In this document: positions 20,388 through 29,245 of the stretch, in pieces
How the letters are laid out: each line of letters begins with the position of its first letter
Position numbering within the stretch: the stretch's first letter is position 1
Origin: PBB1 sp965229345
GTDB lineage: Bacteria > Pseudomonadota > Gammaproteobacteria > Burkholderiales > Burkholderiaceae_C
DNA length: 64,000 bases
Direction of reading: 5' to 3'
NCBI GenBank assembly: GCA_965229345.1
Contig: OZ245872.1
Span: 372,001-436,000 of the forward strand
Program-made: the position numbers and the translations under genes
Notes under the pieces: model-generated
Told to the model about the DNA's origin: nothing
Databases searched by the model: none
The model's input: the letters and a program-made list of their open reading frames with translations, nothing else

Positions 20388-20464
20388 CGCCTTATCAGGC
20401 GCACCCTCAGCCTGCCGGCCCGCGGTCTGGCAGGCTAGCACGCTCGCTAGAATGCTTCCTAGCG
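20388..20464 (+). promoter_or_regulatory. Three tandem hairpins in the metX upstream region
   Basis: Three perfect inverted repeats follow one another in the divergent spacer before metX: CGCCT (20388-20392) with AGGCG (20397-20401), AGCCTGCC (20409-20416) with GGCAGGCT (20429-20436), and CGCTAG (20445-20450) with CTAGCG (20459-20464). A TAGAAT -10-like hexamer (20448-20453) lies in the last one. This could be operator DNA or a structured leader. I could not match it to a known SAM or SAH riboswitch, and the transcription start is unknown. Confidence 0.35.
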
Positions 20465-20596
20465 CTGATTTGCTCCGGCTTGCGGGCGCTCTACAAACCC
20501 AGCTAAACACAGGATCGACGGGTGCCTCCCGTCACACATCAAGATGCTTCGTTCCGTTACGCCGATGGCCCGTGAGGCCCGTCGACGACTCCATCC

Positions 20597-21793
20597 ATGA
20601 GTACGCTGGGGCACGTCACCGCCCAATCGATGGCATTCGCGCAAGCGCTGCCACTGCGCAGCGGCGCGGTGTTGAGCGACTACACGCTGATGTATGAAAC
20701 CTACGGCACGCTGAATGCCACGCGCAGCAATGCGGTGCTGGTGTGCCACGCGCTGAACGCCAGCCACCATGTCGCCGGGCGCTATGAAGGCGACCCCAAA
20801 AGCGCAGGGTGGTGGGACAACCTGATCGGCCCGGGCAAGCCGCTGGACACCGACCGCTTCTTCGTCATCGGCGTCAACAACCCGGGCTCGTGCTTTGGCT
20901 CGACCGGCCCCACCCACCTCAACCCGGCGACGCAGCAACCTTACGGCGCCGACTTCCCGGTGGTCACGGTCGAAGACTGGGTCGATGCGCAGGTTCGGCT
21001 GTGCGATGCGCTGGGCATCGACAAACTTGCCGCGGTGATCGGCGGCAGCCTGGGCGGCATGCAGGCGCTGTCCTGGTCCATGCGCTACCCGCAGCGCCTG
21101 CAGCACTGCATCGCGATCGCCACCGCGCCCAACCTGTCGGCGCAGAACATCGCCTTCAACGAAGTGGCGCGTCGCGCCATCGTCACCGACCCCGATTTCC
21201 ACGGCGGCCACTATCTGGCGCATGGCGTGGTGCCCAAGCGCGGACTGCGCGTGGCACGAATGATCGGCCACATCACCTACCTGAGCGACGACACGATGGA
21301 CGCCAAGTTCGGCCGCACCTTGCGTGCCGCGCTGGGCGCTGCCGCAGGCACCGGTGACACGCCGCGCTACACCACCCAGGACATCGAGTTCGAGATCGAG
21401 AGCTACCTGCGCTACCAGGGCGACAAGTTCAGCGAGTATTTCGATGCCAACAGCTACCTGTTGATCACACGGGTGCTCGACTACTTCGACCCGGCGCGCG
21501 AGCACGGTGGCGATCTGTCGGCGGCGTTTGCGTCGGCCACGGCAAAGTTCCAGATCATCAGCTTCACCACCGACTGGCGTTTCTCGCCAGGTCGTTCGCG
21601 TGAGATCGTCAAGGCCCTGCTCGACAACCGGCTCGACGTGAGTTACGCCGAGATCGCCGCGCCGCATGGCCACGATGCCTTCCTGCTCGACGACGCGCGT
21701 TACCACGGCGTGCTGCGCGCGCGCTTCGAGCGCATCGCCCGCGAGATCGAAACCAGTTCACATGCGCTCGGCGGCATGAGGATCGCGACATGA
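20597..21793 (+). CDS. metX: MetX homoserine O-acyltransferase
   Basis: A 398-residue alpha/beta hydrolase-fold enzyme that activates the homoserine hydroxyl in methionine synthesis. The nucleophile elbow is GGSLGGMQ, the N-terminal LNASHHVAG and NNPGSCFGSTGP segments form the substrate tunnel, and the remaining triad residues lie in SFTTDWRFSP and PHGHDAFL. MetX of Burkholderiales is often homoserine O-succinyltransferase rather than acetyltransferase, so the acyl donor is left open. It overlaps metW by ATGA. The 5' spacer of over 200 bp contains tandem hairpins. Confidence 0.95.
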   Translation: MSTLGHVTAQSMAFAQALPLRSGAVLSDYTLMYETYGTLNATRSNAVLVCHALNASHHVAGRYEGDPKSAGWWDNLIGPGKPLDTDRFFVIGVNNPGSCFGSTGPTHLNPATQQPYGADFPVVTVEDWVDAQVRLCDALGIDKLAAVIGGSLGGMQALSWSMRYPQRLQHCIAIATAPNLSAQNIAFNEVARRAIVTDPDFHGGHYLAHGVVPKRGLRVARMIGHITYLSDDTMDAKFGRTLRAALGAAAGTGDTPRYTTQDIEFEIESYLRYQGDKFSEYFDANSYLLITRVLDYFDPAREHGGDLSAAFASATAKFQIISFTTDWRFSPGRSREIVKALLDNRLDVSYAEIAAPHGHDAFLLDDARYHGVLRARFERIAREIETSSHALGGMRIAT

Positions 21794-22374
21794 GCGATCG
21801 TCACGACCTCGAACTGATCGCCGGCCTCGTGCCCCATGGGTCGCGGGTGCTGGATTTGGGTTGCGGCTCGGGCGAGACACTCGCCTACCTGCGCGACCGG
21901 CGCGAGTGCACCGGCTACGGCATCGAGATCGCCGATGCGAATGTGCTGGCCTGCGAGCAGCGCGGTGTCAACGTGATCCAGCTGAACCTCGAAGAAGGCC
22001 TGGCCATCTTCGACGACCAGAGCTTCGATGTGGTGCTGCAGATCGACACGCTGCAGCACCTGCGCAACACCGAGCGCATGCTGATGGAGACAGCGCGTGT
22101 GGGCCGCATCGGCATCGTCAGCTTCCCCAACTTCGCGCACTGGGCCAATCGGCTGAGCGTGGTGCGCGGCCGCATGCCGGTGACGAAGGCACTGCCCTAT
22201 GAGTGGTACGACACCCCGAACATCCGCGTCAGCACCTACGCCGATTTCGAGGTGCTGGCGCGCCGCTGCGGGCTGCGCATCCTCGATGCGTTCGGCATCC
22301 AGCACGGCGACTGCGTGCGGCGCTGGCCGAACCTGATGGCCAGCGTGGCGGTGTTCAAGTTCGAACGCGCGTAG
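21790..22374 (+). CDS. metW: Methionine biosynthesis protein MetW
   Basis: A 194-residue class I methyltransferase-fold protein. The SAM-binding glycine motif is VLDLGCGSGETLAYL (residues about 21-35), with the acidic strand end YGIEIAD after it and VVLQIDTLQHL as motif II. MetW is found next to metX across proteobacteria and is needed together with it for homoserine acylation, although no methyltransferase activity has been firmly assigned. The ATGA overlap with metX indicates translational coupling. Its 3' end overlaps the convergent TetR gene by 20 bp. Confidence 0.95.
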   Translation: MSDRHDLELIAGLVPHGSRVLDLGCGSGETLAYLRDRRECTGYGIEIADANVLACEQRGVNVIQLNLEEGLAIFDDQSFDVVLQIDTLQHLRNTERMLMETARVGRIGIVSFPNFAHWANRLSVVRGRMPVTKALPYEWYDTPNIRVSTYADFEVLARRCGLRILDAFGIQHGDCVRRWPNLMASVAVFKFERA

Positions 22375-23014
22375 CCCTCGGCTCGGGACGCATCGGACTG
22401 GGCAGCGACAGGCCGGCCAGATAAGTGTCCAGAGCCTGCTCGCCGACCTGGACCAGATCGAACGCGCTCGGATCCAGCAACCAGTTCTCGATCAAGCCCG
22501 AGACCAATGCGTGCAGCGCGATGGCGCTGGCGCGCGCCGGCAAGCGGCGATCGAGCTGCCCTTGGGCCATCCCACGCTTCAGGCCGATCGCCACCTGGTC
22601 GATCAGGCCGACGCGCGTGTTGATGCGCTTGTCGCGCACCGCCTGCAACTCGTCGACGTATTCGAGCTTCTGCATCTTGATCACGAACACGCGCTGCACC
22701 TGGGGGCACGCCACCGTCTTGCGCAATGCGTTCAGCAGGCTGTTGCGCACCTCGAGCACCGGATCGGCGGTGTTCGGATCCGCCGACCGACTGATCGCCT
22801 CTTCGAGCGGCAAGGCCACCCTCTGAAGCATCGCGTTGACGAGATCGGCCTTGTTCTCGAAGTGCCAGTAGATGGCCCCGCGCGTGACACCCGCAGCCTG
22901 CGCGATTTCCTGCAGCGAGCAACGCGACACCCCACGCTGCTCGAAAACCACCTCTGCTGCATCGAGGATGCGATCGCGCGTGACCAGCGCGTCCTCCTTG
23001 GTTTTGCGTGCCAT
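22355..23014 (-). CDS. acrR: TetR-family repressor of the RND efflux operon (AcrR-like)
   Basis: A 219-residue regulator. The N-terminal helix-turn-helix is typical of the AcrR/TtgR/MtrR group: CSLQEIAQAAGVTRGAIYWH at about residues 32-51, then FENKADL. The C-terminal two thirds are an all-helical ligand-binding domain. The gene is divergent from the acrAB-oprM-like operon, and the 136-bp spacer holds a near-perfect AcrR-type dyad at 23036-23059. It is therefore probably a local drug-responsive repressor of the pump and of itself. It begins MARKTKEDALVTRDRILD. Confidence 0.93.
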   Translation of the reverse strand: MARKTKEDALVTRDRILDAAEVVFEQRGVSRCSLQEIAQAAGVTRGAIYWHFENKADLVNAMLQRVALPLEEAISRSADPNTADPVLEVRNSLLNALRKTVACPQVQRVFVIKMQKLEYVDELQAVRDKRINTRVGLIDQVAIGLKRGMAQGQLDRRLPARASAIALHALVSGLIENWLLDPSAFDLVQVGEQALDTYLAGLSLPSPMRPEPRATRVRT

Positions 23015-23035
23015 CGAGGTTCTCCCGGGACCTTA

Positions 23036-23059
23036 AACATACAAACACGAATGTATGTA
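23036..23059. promoter_or_regulatory. AcrR-type operator
   Basis: A 24-bp dyad with half-sites ACATACA (23037-23043) and TGTATGT (23052-23058) around an 8-bp centre AACACGAA. From memory, the E. coli AcrR operator has the same half-sites and the same spacing, with a different centre. It lies between the divergent TetR gene and the efflux operon, 23 bp upstream of the repressor ATG, so a bound repressor would cover both promoters. This is sequence resemblance, not measured binding. Confidence 0.8.
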
Positions 23060-23150
23060 GACTAGCTGCTTTTCGTTCGGATGGTGATCCGAATCAACCC
23101 GCCTGCTGCCTGCTTGTTGCGCAAAAGGCACCCTCACAGGACCACACCGC

Positions 23151-24371
23151 ATGCCTGCGCAGACAAGAGCCGGTTTTTCCATCACCACGCTGCTGACAGC
23201 CGCCGTGTGTGCGTCGGCAGTCCTCGGGTTGTCGGGCTGCGGAGCGAAGTCCGGTGAGGGTTCCCCGGCCGCGGCGGCCAGCGCCCCGGTACCGGCGGTC
23301 GGTGTGATCACCGTGGCGCCGCAATCGGTGGGGCTGACCAGCGAATTGCCCGGCCGACTCGAAGCCACCCGCATCGCTCAGGTGCGTGCACGCGCCGCCG
23401 GCATCCTGCTGAAACGCGCGTTCCGTGAAGGCAGCGACGTCAAGGCGGGCCAGTTGCTGTTCCAGATCGATGCAGCGCCGTACCGCGCGCAATTGCAAAG
23501 CGCGCAGGCCGCGCAGGCCCGTGCCGAGGCCAACCGGGAACAGGCGGCGGCGCAGGCCGAGCGCTACAAGCCGCTGCTCGAAGCCAATGCGATCAGCAAG
23601 CAGGATTACGTCAATGCGGTCGCCGCGTTCAAGCAGGCCGATGCCGATGTGGCATCGGCGCGCGCGGCGGTCACCACCGCCCAGATCAACCTGGGCTACG
23701 CCTCGGTGACCTCGCCGATCTCGGGGCGCATCGGTCGCGCGCTGGTCACCGAAGGCGCTTTGGTCGGCCAGGGCGATGCCACGCCGCTGGCCCTGGTGCA
23801 GCAGATCGATCCGATGTACGTGAACTTCACCCAATCGACCACCGAGGTGCTGCGGCTGCGCCAGGCGATCGATGCGGGCAAGCTGCAACGCAGCGGTGGA
23901 GCCGAGGCCGGGACGGTGCAGGTGGTGCTGGAAGACGGCACGGTCTATGGCGCGCCGGGCAAGCTGCTGTTCTCCGACCTGACGGTCGACACCACCTCGG
24001 GCCAGATCACCTTGCGCGCCGAGGTGCCCAACCCCAAGGGCCTGCTGCTGCCCGGCACCTACGTGCGCGTGCGTGTGCAGCAAGCACAAGCGGGAGACGC
24101 GGTGCTGCTGCCGCAGCAGGCGGTGACCCGCTCGCCGCAAGGGGACAGCGTGCTGGTGGTGGCCAGCGATGGCTCCTTCGCGCCGCGCCCGGTGAAGATC
24201 GGTGGCTCGCAAGGCGGCCTGTGGGTCGTGCTCGACGGGCTGAAGGCCGGCGATCAGGTGATGGTCGATGGCTTCCAGAAGCTGGGCGGTGCCAAAGCAG
24301 TGAAGCCGGTACCGTGGCAGCCCGCGGCGGCGGCAGGCGCCTCGGCCGCATCGTCACCCGCCAAGAACTGA
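23151..24371 (+). CDS. acrA: RND efflux periplasmic adaptor lipoprotein (AcrA/MexA-like)
   Basis: A 406-residue membrane-fusion protein. A lipobox LSGC places the acylated cysteine at residue 30. Barrel and lipoyl segments follow (ELPGRLEATRIAQVRARAAG, GSDVKAGQLLFQID), then an alanine/glutamine-rich coiled-coil hairpin (about residues 105-160), the second lipoyl half (VTSPISGRIGRALVTEGALV) and beta-barrel/membrane-proximal domains. It connects the inner-membrane pump to the outer-membrane channel. It is first gene of a three-gene operon under the TetR regulator, with the next gene 10 bp downstream. Confidence 0.94.
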   Translation: MPAQTRAGFSITTLLTAAVCASAVLGLSGCGAKSGEGSPAAAASAPVPAVGVITVAPQSVGLTSELPGRLEATRIAQVRARAAGILLKRAFREGSDVKAGQLLFQIDAAPYRAQLQSAQAAQARAEANREQAAAQAERYKPLLEANAISKQDYVNAVAAFKQADADVASARAAVTTAQINLGYASVTSPISGRIGRALVTEGALVGQGDATPLALVQQIDPMYVNFTQSTTEVLRLRQAIDAGKLQRSGGAEAGTVQVVLEDGTVYGAPGKLLFSDLTVDTTSGQITLRAEVPNPKGLLLPGTYVRVRVQQAQAGDAVLLPQQAVTRSPQGDSVLVVASDGSFAPRPVKIGGSQGGLWVVLDGLKAGDQVMVDGFQKLGGAKAVKPVPWQPAAAAGASAASSPAKN

Positions 24372-24381
24372 GGGCCGCGCC

Positions 24382-27300
24382 ATGGCCCAGTTCTTCATCA
24401 ACCGACCCATCTTCGCCTGGGTCATCGCGCTGTTTATCCTGCTGATTGGCGGTGTCGCGATCACGCAGCTGCCAATCGCGCAGTACCCGCCGGTGGCGCC
24501 GCCGGCCATCGTTGTCAATGTCACCTACCCCGGGGCGTCGGCACAGACGCTGGAAGAGACCGTCGTCGCCGTCATCGAGCGGGAGATGAACGGCTCGCCG
24601 GGCCTGATCTACATGGAGTCGGTCAGCCAGGCGGACGGCACCGGCTCGATCACGCTGAGCTTCGAGCCGGGCACCAACCCCGACCTGGCCCAGGTCGATG
24701 TGCAGAACCGGCTGGCCCGGGCCGCGCCGCGGCTGCCGGCATCAGTGACGCAGCAGGGCGTGCGGGTCGACAAGGCGAACCCGAACTTCCTGCTGTTCAT
24801 CATCCTGTCGAGCAGTGACGGCTCGCTCGATCCGATTGCACTGGGCGACTACGCGGCGCGCAACGTGGTGCCCGAGATCCAGCGCGTTTCCGGCGTCGGC
24901 CAGGCCACGTTGTTCGGCACCGAGCGCGCGATGCGCATCTGGATCGATCCGGCCAAGCTGGTCGGCCTGAAGCTGTCGTCGGCCGATGTGAATGCGGCCA
25001 TCGCCGCGCAGAACGCCCAAGTGGCCTCGGGCACCATCGGCGACCTGCCCAACACGGCCGACCAGTCGATCTTCGCGACGGTGGTCGTGAAGGGCCAGCT
25101 GACCAGCGCCGAAGACTTCGGCAACATCCTGCTGCGCGCCAACCCGGACGGCTCCCGGGTGCTGCTGAAGGACGTGGCGCGCGTCGAACTCGGCGCACAA
25201 ACGTATGGTGCGCGCAGCGCGCGCTTGAACGGCGCGCCATCCAGCGGCGTCGGGGTGCAGCTGTCGCCGACCGCCAACGCGCTCGCCACCGCCAACGCGG
25301 TGAAGAAGCGGCTGGCCGAACTGGCTCCGTACTTCCCGCCCGGGGTCAAGGCCACCATCCCCTACGACAGCTCACTGTTCATCAGCATCTCGGTGAAGCA
25401 GGTGGTCGAGACGCTGGTCGAGGCAGTGATCCTGGTGTTCCTGGTGATGTTCTTGTTCCTGCAGAACATCCGCTACACGCTGATCCCGACGCTGGTGGTG
25501 CCGATCGCGCTGATGGGCAGCTTCGCCTCGCTGCTGGCACTGGGCTTCTCGATCAACGTGCTGACGATGTTCGGCATGGTGCTGGTGATCGGCATCGTGG
25601 TGGACGACGCGATCGTGGTGGTCGAGAACGTCGAACGGATCATGAGCGAGGAGGGGTTGTCGCCGCTGGCGGCGACCCGCAAGGCGATGGGTCAGATCTC
25701 GGGCGCGATCATCGGCGTCACCGTGGTGCTGATCTCGGTGTTCGTGCCGCTGGCCTTCTTCAGCGGCGCGGTGGGCAACATCTACCGGCAGTTCTCGGCG
25801 GTGATGGTCAGCGCGATCGCGTTCTCGGCCTTCCTCGCGCTGTCGCTGACGCCGGCGCTGTGCGCCACGCTGCTCAAGCCGGTGGAGGCGGGTCACCACC
25901 ACGCGAAGACCGGCTTCTTCGGCTGGTTCAACCGGGGCTTCACGCGCACCGCAAAAAACTACGAAGGACTCGTGGCGCGCATCCTGAAACGCGCCGCCCG
26001 CTACCTCGTCATCTATGCCGCGATCATCGCGGTGGTGGTGCTCATGTTCAACCGCCTGCCGACCTCGTTCATACCGAATGAAGACCAGGGCAACATCCTC
26101 GTCAACGTTCAGCTGCCGCCGGGCGCCACGCAAGCCCGCACGACCGCGGTGATGAAGCAGGTCGAGGATTACATGCTGAAGCAGCCCGATGTGGAAAGCA
26201 TCATCAGCGTGCTTGGTTTCAGCTTTGCCGGCACGGGCCAGAACGCCGCGCTGGGCTTCGTGACGCTGAAGGACTGGGAACAGCGCCCTGGCAAGGAGCG
26301 CAGCGCACAGGCGCTGGTGGCGCGTGCCTTTGGCGCACTGGGGCAGATCCGTGATGCGTTCATCTTTCCGGTGAGCCCGCCGGCGATCCGCGAACTGGGC
26401 CGCTCGAACGGCTTTGCGATGCGCCTGCAGGACCGCGGTGGCAACGGCCACGACGCGCTGCTGGCTGCGCGCAACCAGCTGCTGGGCATGGCGGCCAAGA
26501 ACCCCTTGCTGATGTCGGTGCGACCCGACGGGCTGGAAGACGCGCCGCAGCTGCAGCTCGACATCGACCGCGACAAGGCCGGCGCGCTGGGCGTGAACTT
26601 CGCGGCGATCAACACCACGCTGTCCACCGCGCTCGGCTCTTCGTATGTCAACGATTTCCCGAACGCCGGCCGACTGCAGCGGGTGGTGGTGCAGGCCGAT
26701 GCGCCGGCGCGGATGCAGCCCGACGACCTGCTGCAGCTCAACGCGCTGAACACCTCCGGCCAGCCGGTGCCGCTGTCGACCTTCGCGACCACCCGGTGGA
26801 TCAAGGGGCCGATGCAGACGGTGCGCTACAACGGCTATCCCGCCATGCGCATCCAGGGCGAGCCGGCACCCGGGGTCAGCAGTGGCGCCGCACTGGCCGA
26901 AATGGAGAAGCTGGCCGCGCAACTGCCCGCAGGCTTCGCCTACGAATGGACCGGCCCGTCGCGCGAAGAGAAGCTCTCCGGCTCGACCGCGCTGATCCTG
27001 TTTGCCTTCTCGCTGCTGTCGGTGTTCCTGTGCCTGGCAGCGCTGTACGAAAGCTGGACGATCCCGCTGGCGGTGATCCTGGTGGTGCCGCTGGGTGTGC
27101 TGGGCGTGGTGCTCGGCATCAGCTTTCGAGGCCTGGAGAACGATGTGTTCTTCAAGGTCGGGCTGATCACCATCATCGGGCTGTCGGCCAAGAACGCGGT
27201 GCTGATCATCGAGTTCGCGAAAGACCTGCATGCCGAGGGCAAAGGCGTGATCGAGGCGGTGCTGGAAGCGGCGCACCTGCGCTTCCGGCCGATCCTGATG

Positions 27301-27525
27301 ACCTCGATCGCCTTCATCCTCGGCGTGCTGCCGCTGGTGATCGCCAGCGGTGCCGGCTCGGCCAGCCAGCGCGCCATCGGCACCGGCGTGATGGGCGGCA
27401 TGGTTTCAGCCACCCTGCTCGCGGTGTTCTTCGTGCCGGTGTTCTATGTGGTCGTGATGAAGGTGTTCGGCCGGCGCGCGCCACCACCGGCAAGCGATGG
27501 CACAGGTTCGGAGGTGACGCCATGA
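24382..27525 (+). CDS. acrB: RND multidrug efflux permease (AcrB/MexB-like)
   Basis: A 1047-residue HAE1-family proton-driven pump, the same size as AcrB (1049). The proton-relay aspartates sit in GIVVDDAIVVVENVERIM in TM4 and the partner Lys is in GLSAKNAVLIIEFAKDL in TM10. The N-terminus MAQFFINRPIFAWVIALFI and the periplasmic pore/docking repeats around residues 40-330 and 560-870 are all in place. The protein is intact, with no frameshift. It forms a trimer with the acrA and oprM-like products. Its stop overlaps the outer-membrane gene by ATGA. Confidence 0.96.
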   Translation: MAQFFINRPIFAWVIALFILLIGGVAITQLPIAQYPPVAPPAIVVNVTYPGASAQTLEETVVAVIEREMNGSPGLIYMESVSQADGTGSITLSFEPGTNPDLAQVDVQNRLARAAPRLPASVTQQGVRVDKANPNFLLFIILSSSDGSLDPIALGDYAARNVVPEIQRVSGVGQATLFGTERAMRIWIDPAKLVGLKLSSADVNAAIAAQNAQVASGTIGDLPNTADQSIFATVVVKGQLTSAEDFGNILLRANPDGSRVLLKDVARVELGAQTYGARSARLNGAPSSGVGVQLSPTANALATANAVKKRLAELAPYFPPGVKATIPYDSSLFISISVKQVVETLVEAVILVFLVMFLFLQNIRYTLIPTLVVPIALMGSFASLLALGFSINVLTMFGMVLVIGIVVDDAIVVVENVERIMSEEGLSPLAATRKAMGQISGAIIGVTVVLISVFVPLAFFSGAVGNIYRQFSAVMVSAIAFSAFLALSLTPALCATLLKPVEAGHHHAKTGFFGWFNRGFTRTAKNYEGLVARILKRAARYLVIYAAIIAVVVLMFNRLPTSFIPNEDQGNILVNVQLPPGATQARTTAVMKQVEDYMLKQPDVESIISVLGFSFAGTGQNAALGFVTLKDWEQRPGKERSAQALVARAFGALGQIRDAFIFPVSPPAIRELGRSNGFAMRLQDRGGNGHDALLAARNQLLGMAAKNPLLMSVRPDGLEDAPQLQLDIDRDKAGALGVNFAAINTTLSTALGSSYVNDFPNAGRLQRVVVQADAPARMQPDDLLQLNALNTSGQPVPLSTFATTRWIKGPMQTVRYNGYPAMRIQGEPAPGVSSGAALAEMEKLAAQLPAGFAYEWTGPSREEKLSGSTALILFAFSLLSVFLCLAALYESWTIPLAVILVVPLGVLGVVLGISFRGLENDVFFKVGLITIIGLSAKNAVLIIEFAKDLHAEGKGVIEAVLEAAHLRFRPILMTSIAFILGVLPLVIASGAGSASQRAIGTGVMGGMVSATLLAVFFVPVFYVVVMKVFGRRAPPPASDGTGSEVTP

Positions 27526-28979
27526 AGACCGCTGCTCGTCGACCACTGGCGCGGCTGACGGTACTGGCGCTCGCTGTACTCAGCATGGCCGGTTGCTCCT
27601 TCATCCCGGCCCATGTGCGTCCCGAGGCGCCGGTGCCGGGCACCTACCCCGGCGACACCGCTTCCGCCGCGCCCACGGGGCAGGCCGCCGCCGACATCGA
27701 ATGGCAGCGCTATTTCAGCGACCCACGCCTGCAGCACCTGATCGAGACCGCGCTGCAGCACAACCGCGACTTGCGCATCGCAGTGCTGAACATCGAGCAG
27801 GCCCGCGCGCAGTACCAGGTGCGACGCGCCGACGAATGGCCCACCGTCAACGCCGGCGCCACGGCATCGCGGCAACCCAAGGTGGGCGACAACGGCAGCG
27901 GTAGCAGCATCAGCAGCACCTACACCGCCGGGCTGCAGATCACCTCGTACGAGTTCGACTTCTTCGGTCGCGTGCGCAGCCTGAGCCAGGCACAGCTGGC
28001 GCAGTTTCTGGGCACCGAGGAAGCCCGCAAGACGGTGCAGATCAGCCTGATCGCCTCGGTCGCCAATGGCTGGCTCGCCCTGCTGGCCGACGACGAGCTG
28101 TTGGCGGTGACGCGGCAAACGCTGGCCACCCGCGAAGAGTCGTTGAAACTGACACAACTGAAGTTCGACAACGGCGCGTCCTCCGAACTCGATCTGCGGC
28201 AGGCGCAGTCACTGCTCGAGGGTGCGCGCGTCGCGCTGGCGCAGCAGCTGCGGCAGCGGGCGCTGGATGAAAACGCGTTGGCGCTGCTGCTCGGTCAACC
28301 CGTTCCCACCGATGCGCTGCCCGCACCTGCGACCGCACCGAGCAGCATCACCAGCTCGGCGCTCGCCGAGACAGTGCTGCCCGACCTGCCGGCGGGCCTG
28401 CCCTCGGACCTGCTGAACCGCCGGCCCGACATCCGCCAGGCCGAACAGCAACTGATCGCCGCCAACGCCAACATCGGCGCTGCCCGGGCCGCGTTCTTCC
28501 CGCGCATCACGCTGAGCACCAGCATCGGCAGCGCCAGCACCGAGCTGTCGGGCCTGTTCAAGGGGGGATCGTTCGCCTGGAGCTTCGCGCCGCAGCTGCT
28601 GGTGCCGATCTTCGACGCGGGCCGCAACCAGGCGAACCTGGACGCCGCGCAGGTCGGGCGAGACATCGCCGTGGCGCAGTACGAACGCGCGGTGCAAAGC
28701 GCCTTCCGCGAGGTCGCGGATGCGCTGGCGGGTCGCGCCACGCTGGGCGACCAGCTGCGCGCGCAACAGGCGCAGGCCAAGGCCGAGGAAACGCGAACCA
28801 GGCTGGCCGACCTGCGTTACCGCAATGGCGCGTCGAGCTACCTCGATGTACTGGACGCGCAGCGCTCGCTGTTCACCGCTCAGCAAGCGGTGGTGCAAGC
28901 GCAAGCTGCCGAACGGCAGAACCGGGTTACGCTGTACAAGGTGCTGGGTGGTGGATGGAAAGACGCTGCGGCGAAGTGA
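27522..28979 (+). CDS. oprM: Outer-membrane efflux lipoprotein (OprM/NodT family)
   Basis: A 485-residue TolC-type channel. A lipobox LSMAGC gives an acylated Cys25. Two homologous outer-membrane-factor repeats follow, with the family marks TSYEFDFFGRVRSLS, LPAGLPSDLLNRRPDIRQAE and FAPQLLVPIFDAGRNQANL. Long heptad-like stretches between them build the periplasmic alpha-barrel. The ATG at 27522 overlaps the permease stop; the frame is open well upstream inside acrB, but that extension is not part of the protein. It completes the tripartite pump. Confidence 0.94.
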   Translation: MKTAARRPLARLTVLALAVLSMAGCSFIPAHVRPEAPVPGTYPGDTASAAPTGQAAADIEWQRYFSDPRLQHLIETALQHNRDLRIAVLNIEQARAQYQVRRADEWPTVNAGATASRQPKVGDNGSGSSISSTYTAGLQITSYEFDFFGRVRSLSQAQLAQFLGTEEARKTVQISLIASVANGWLALLADDELLAVTRQTLATREESLKLTQLKFDNGASSELDLRQAQSLLEGARVALAQQLRQRALDENALALLLGQPVPTDALPAPATAPSSITSSALAETVLPDLPAGLPSDLLNRRPDIRQAEQQLIAANANIGAARAAFFPRITLSTSIGSASTELSGLFKGGSFAWSFAPQLLVPIFDAGRNQANLDAAQVGRDIAVAQYERAVQSAFREVADALAGRATLGDQLRAQQAQAKAEETRTRLADLRYRNGASSYLDVLDAQRSLFTAQQAVVQAQAAERQNRVTLYKVLGGGWKDAAAK

Positions 28980-29067
28980 TACCAAGTCGCGCTTAGACGG
29001 ATCAACTTACGCGAATTTATAGCGGGAGCGCTGCGGTTTGCAGCCTTTGCATGCGACAACGGTGCCG

Positions 29068-29201
29068 GCTGCCGACGGCGCGGGGTGACCGGCGCAGCGA
29101 GGTAAAGGAGGAGGGCCGGCTCGGTCTTTCCTGAATCAATTTGGCAGTGAGCCGGCCCGGGGGACACGAGCGGAGCTGGTCACCCCCGCGCCCTCGGCAG
29201 C
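29068..29201. repeat. Large imperfect palindrome between the efflux operon and proA
   Basis: The outer arms are 29068-29090 and 29178-29201, complementary over 23 bp with one mismatch and one extra base. A second, nested pair GGGCCGGCTC (29113-29122) and GAGCCGGCCC (29149-29158) shares the same centre near 29135. A 26-bp AT-richer loop remains between the inner arms. An A-run (AAAAAA) begins 5 bp beyond the right arm. It could be a palindromic repeat element, a minus-strand terminator or an RNA structure in the proA leader. Confidence 0.7.
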
Positions 29202-29245
29202 ACCCAAAAAAGGTAAAAGTAAAGCGAATTTGGGACAATCTCCCC

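Noticed and set aside
20381..20596. A known SAM or SAH riboswitch upstream of metX
   Set aside because: The hairpins do not match the SAM-I, SAM-II or SAH layouts I know, so only an uncharacterised structured region is reported.
25372..27276. 634-codon open frame antisense to the RND permease
   Set aside because: It mirrors acrB codons in high-GC DNA, has an His/Gln/Arg-rich composition typical of antisense shadows and no recognisable domain.
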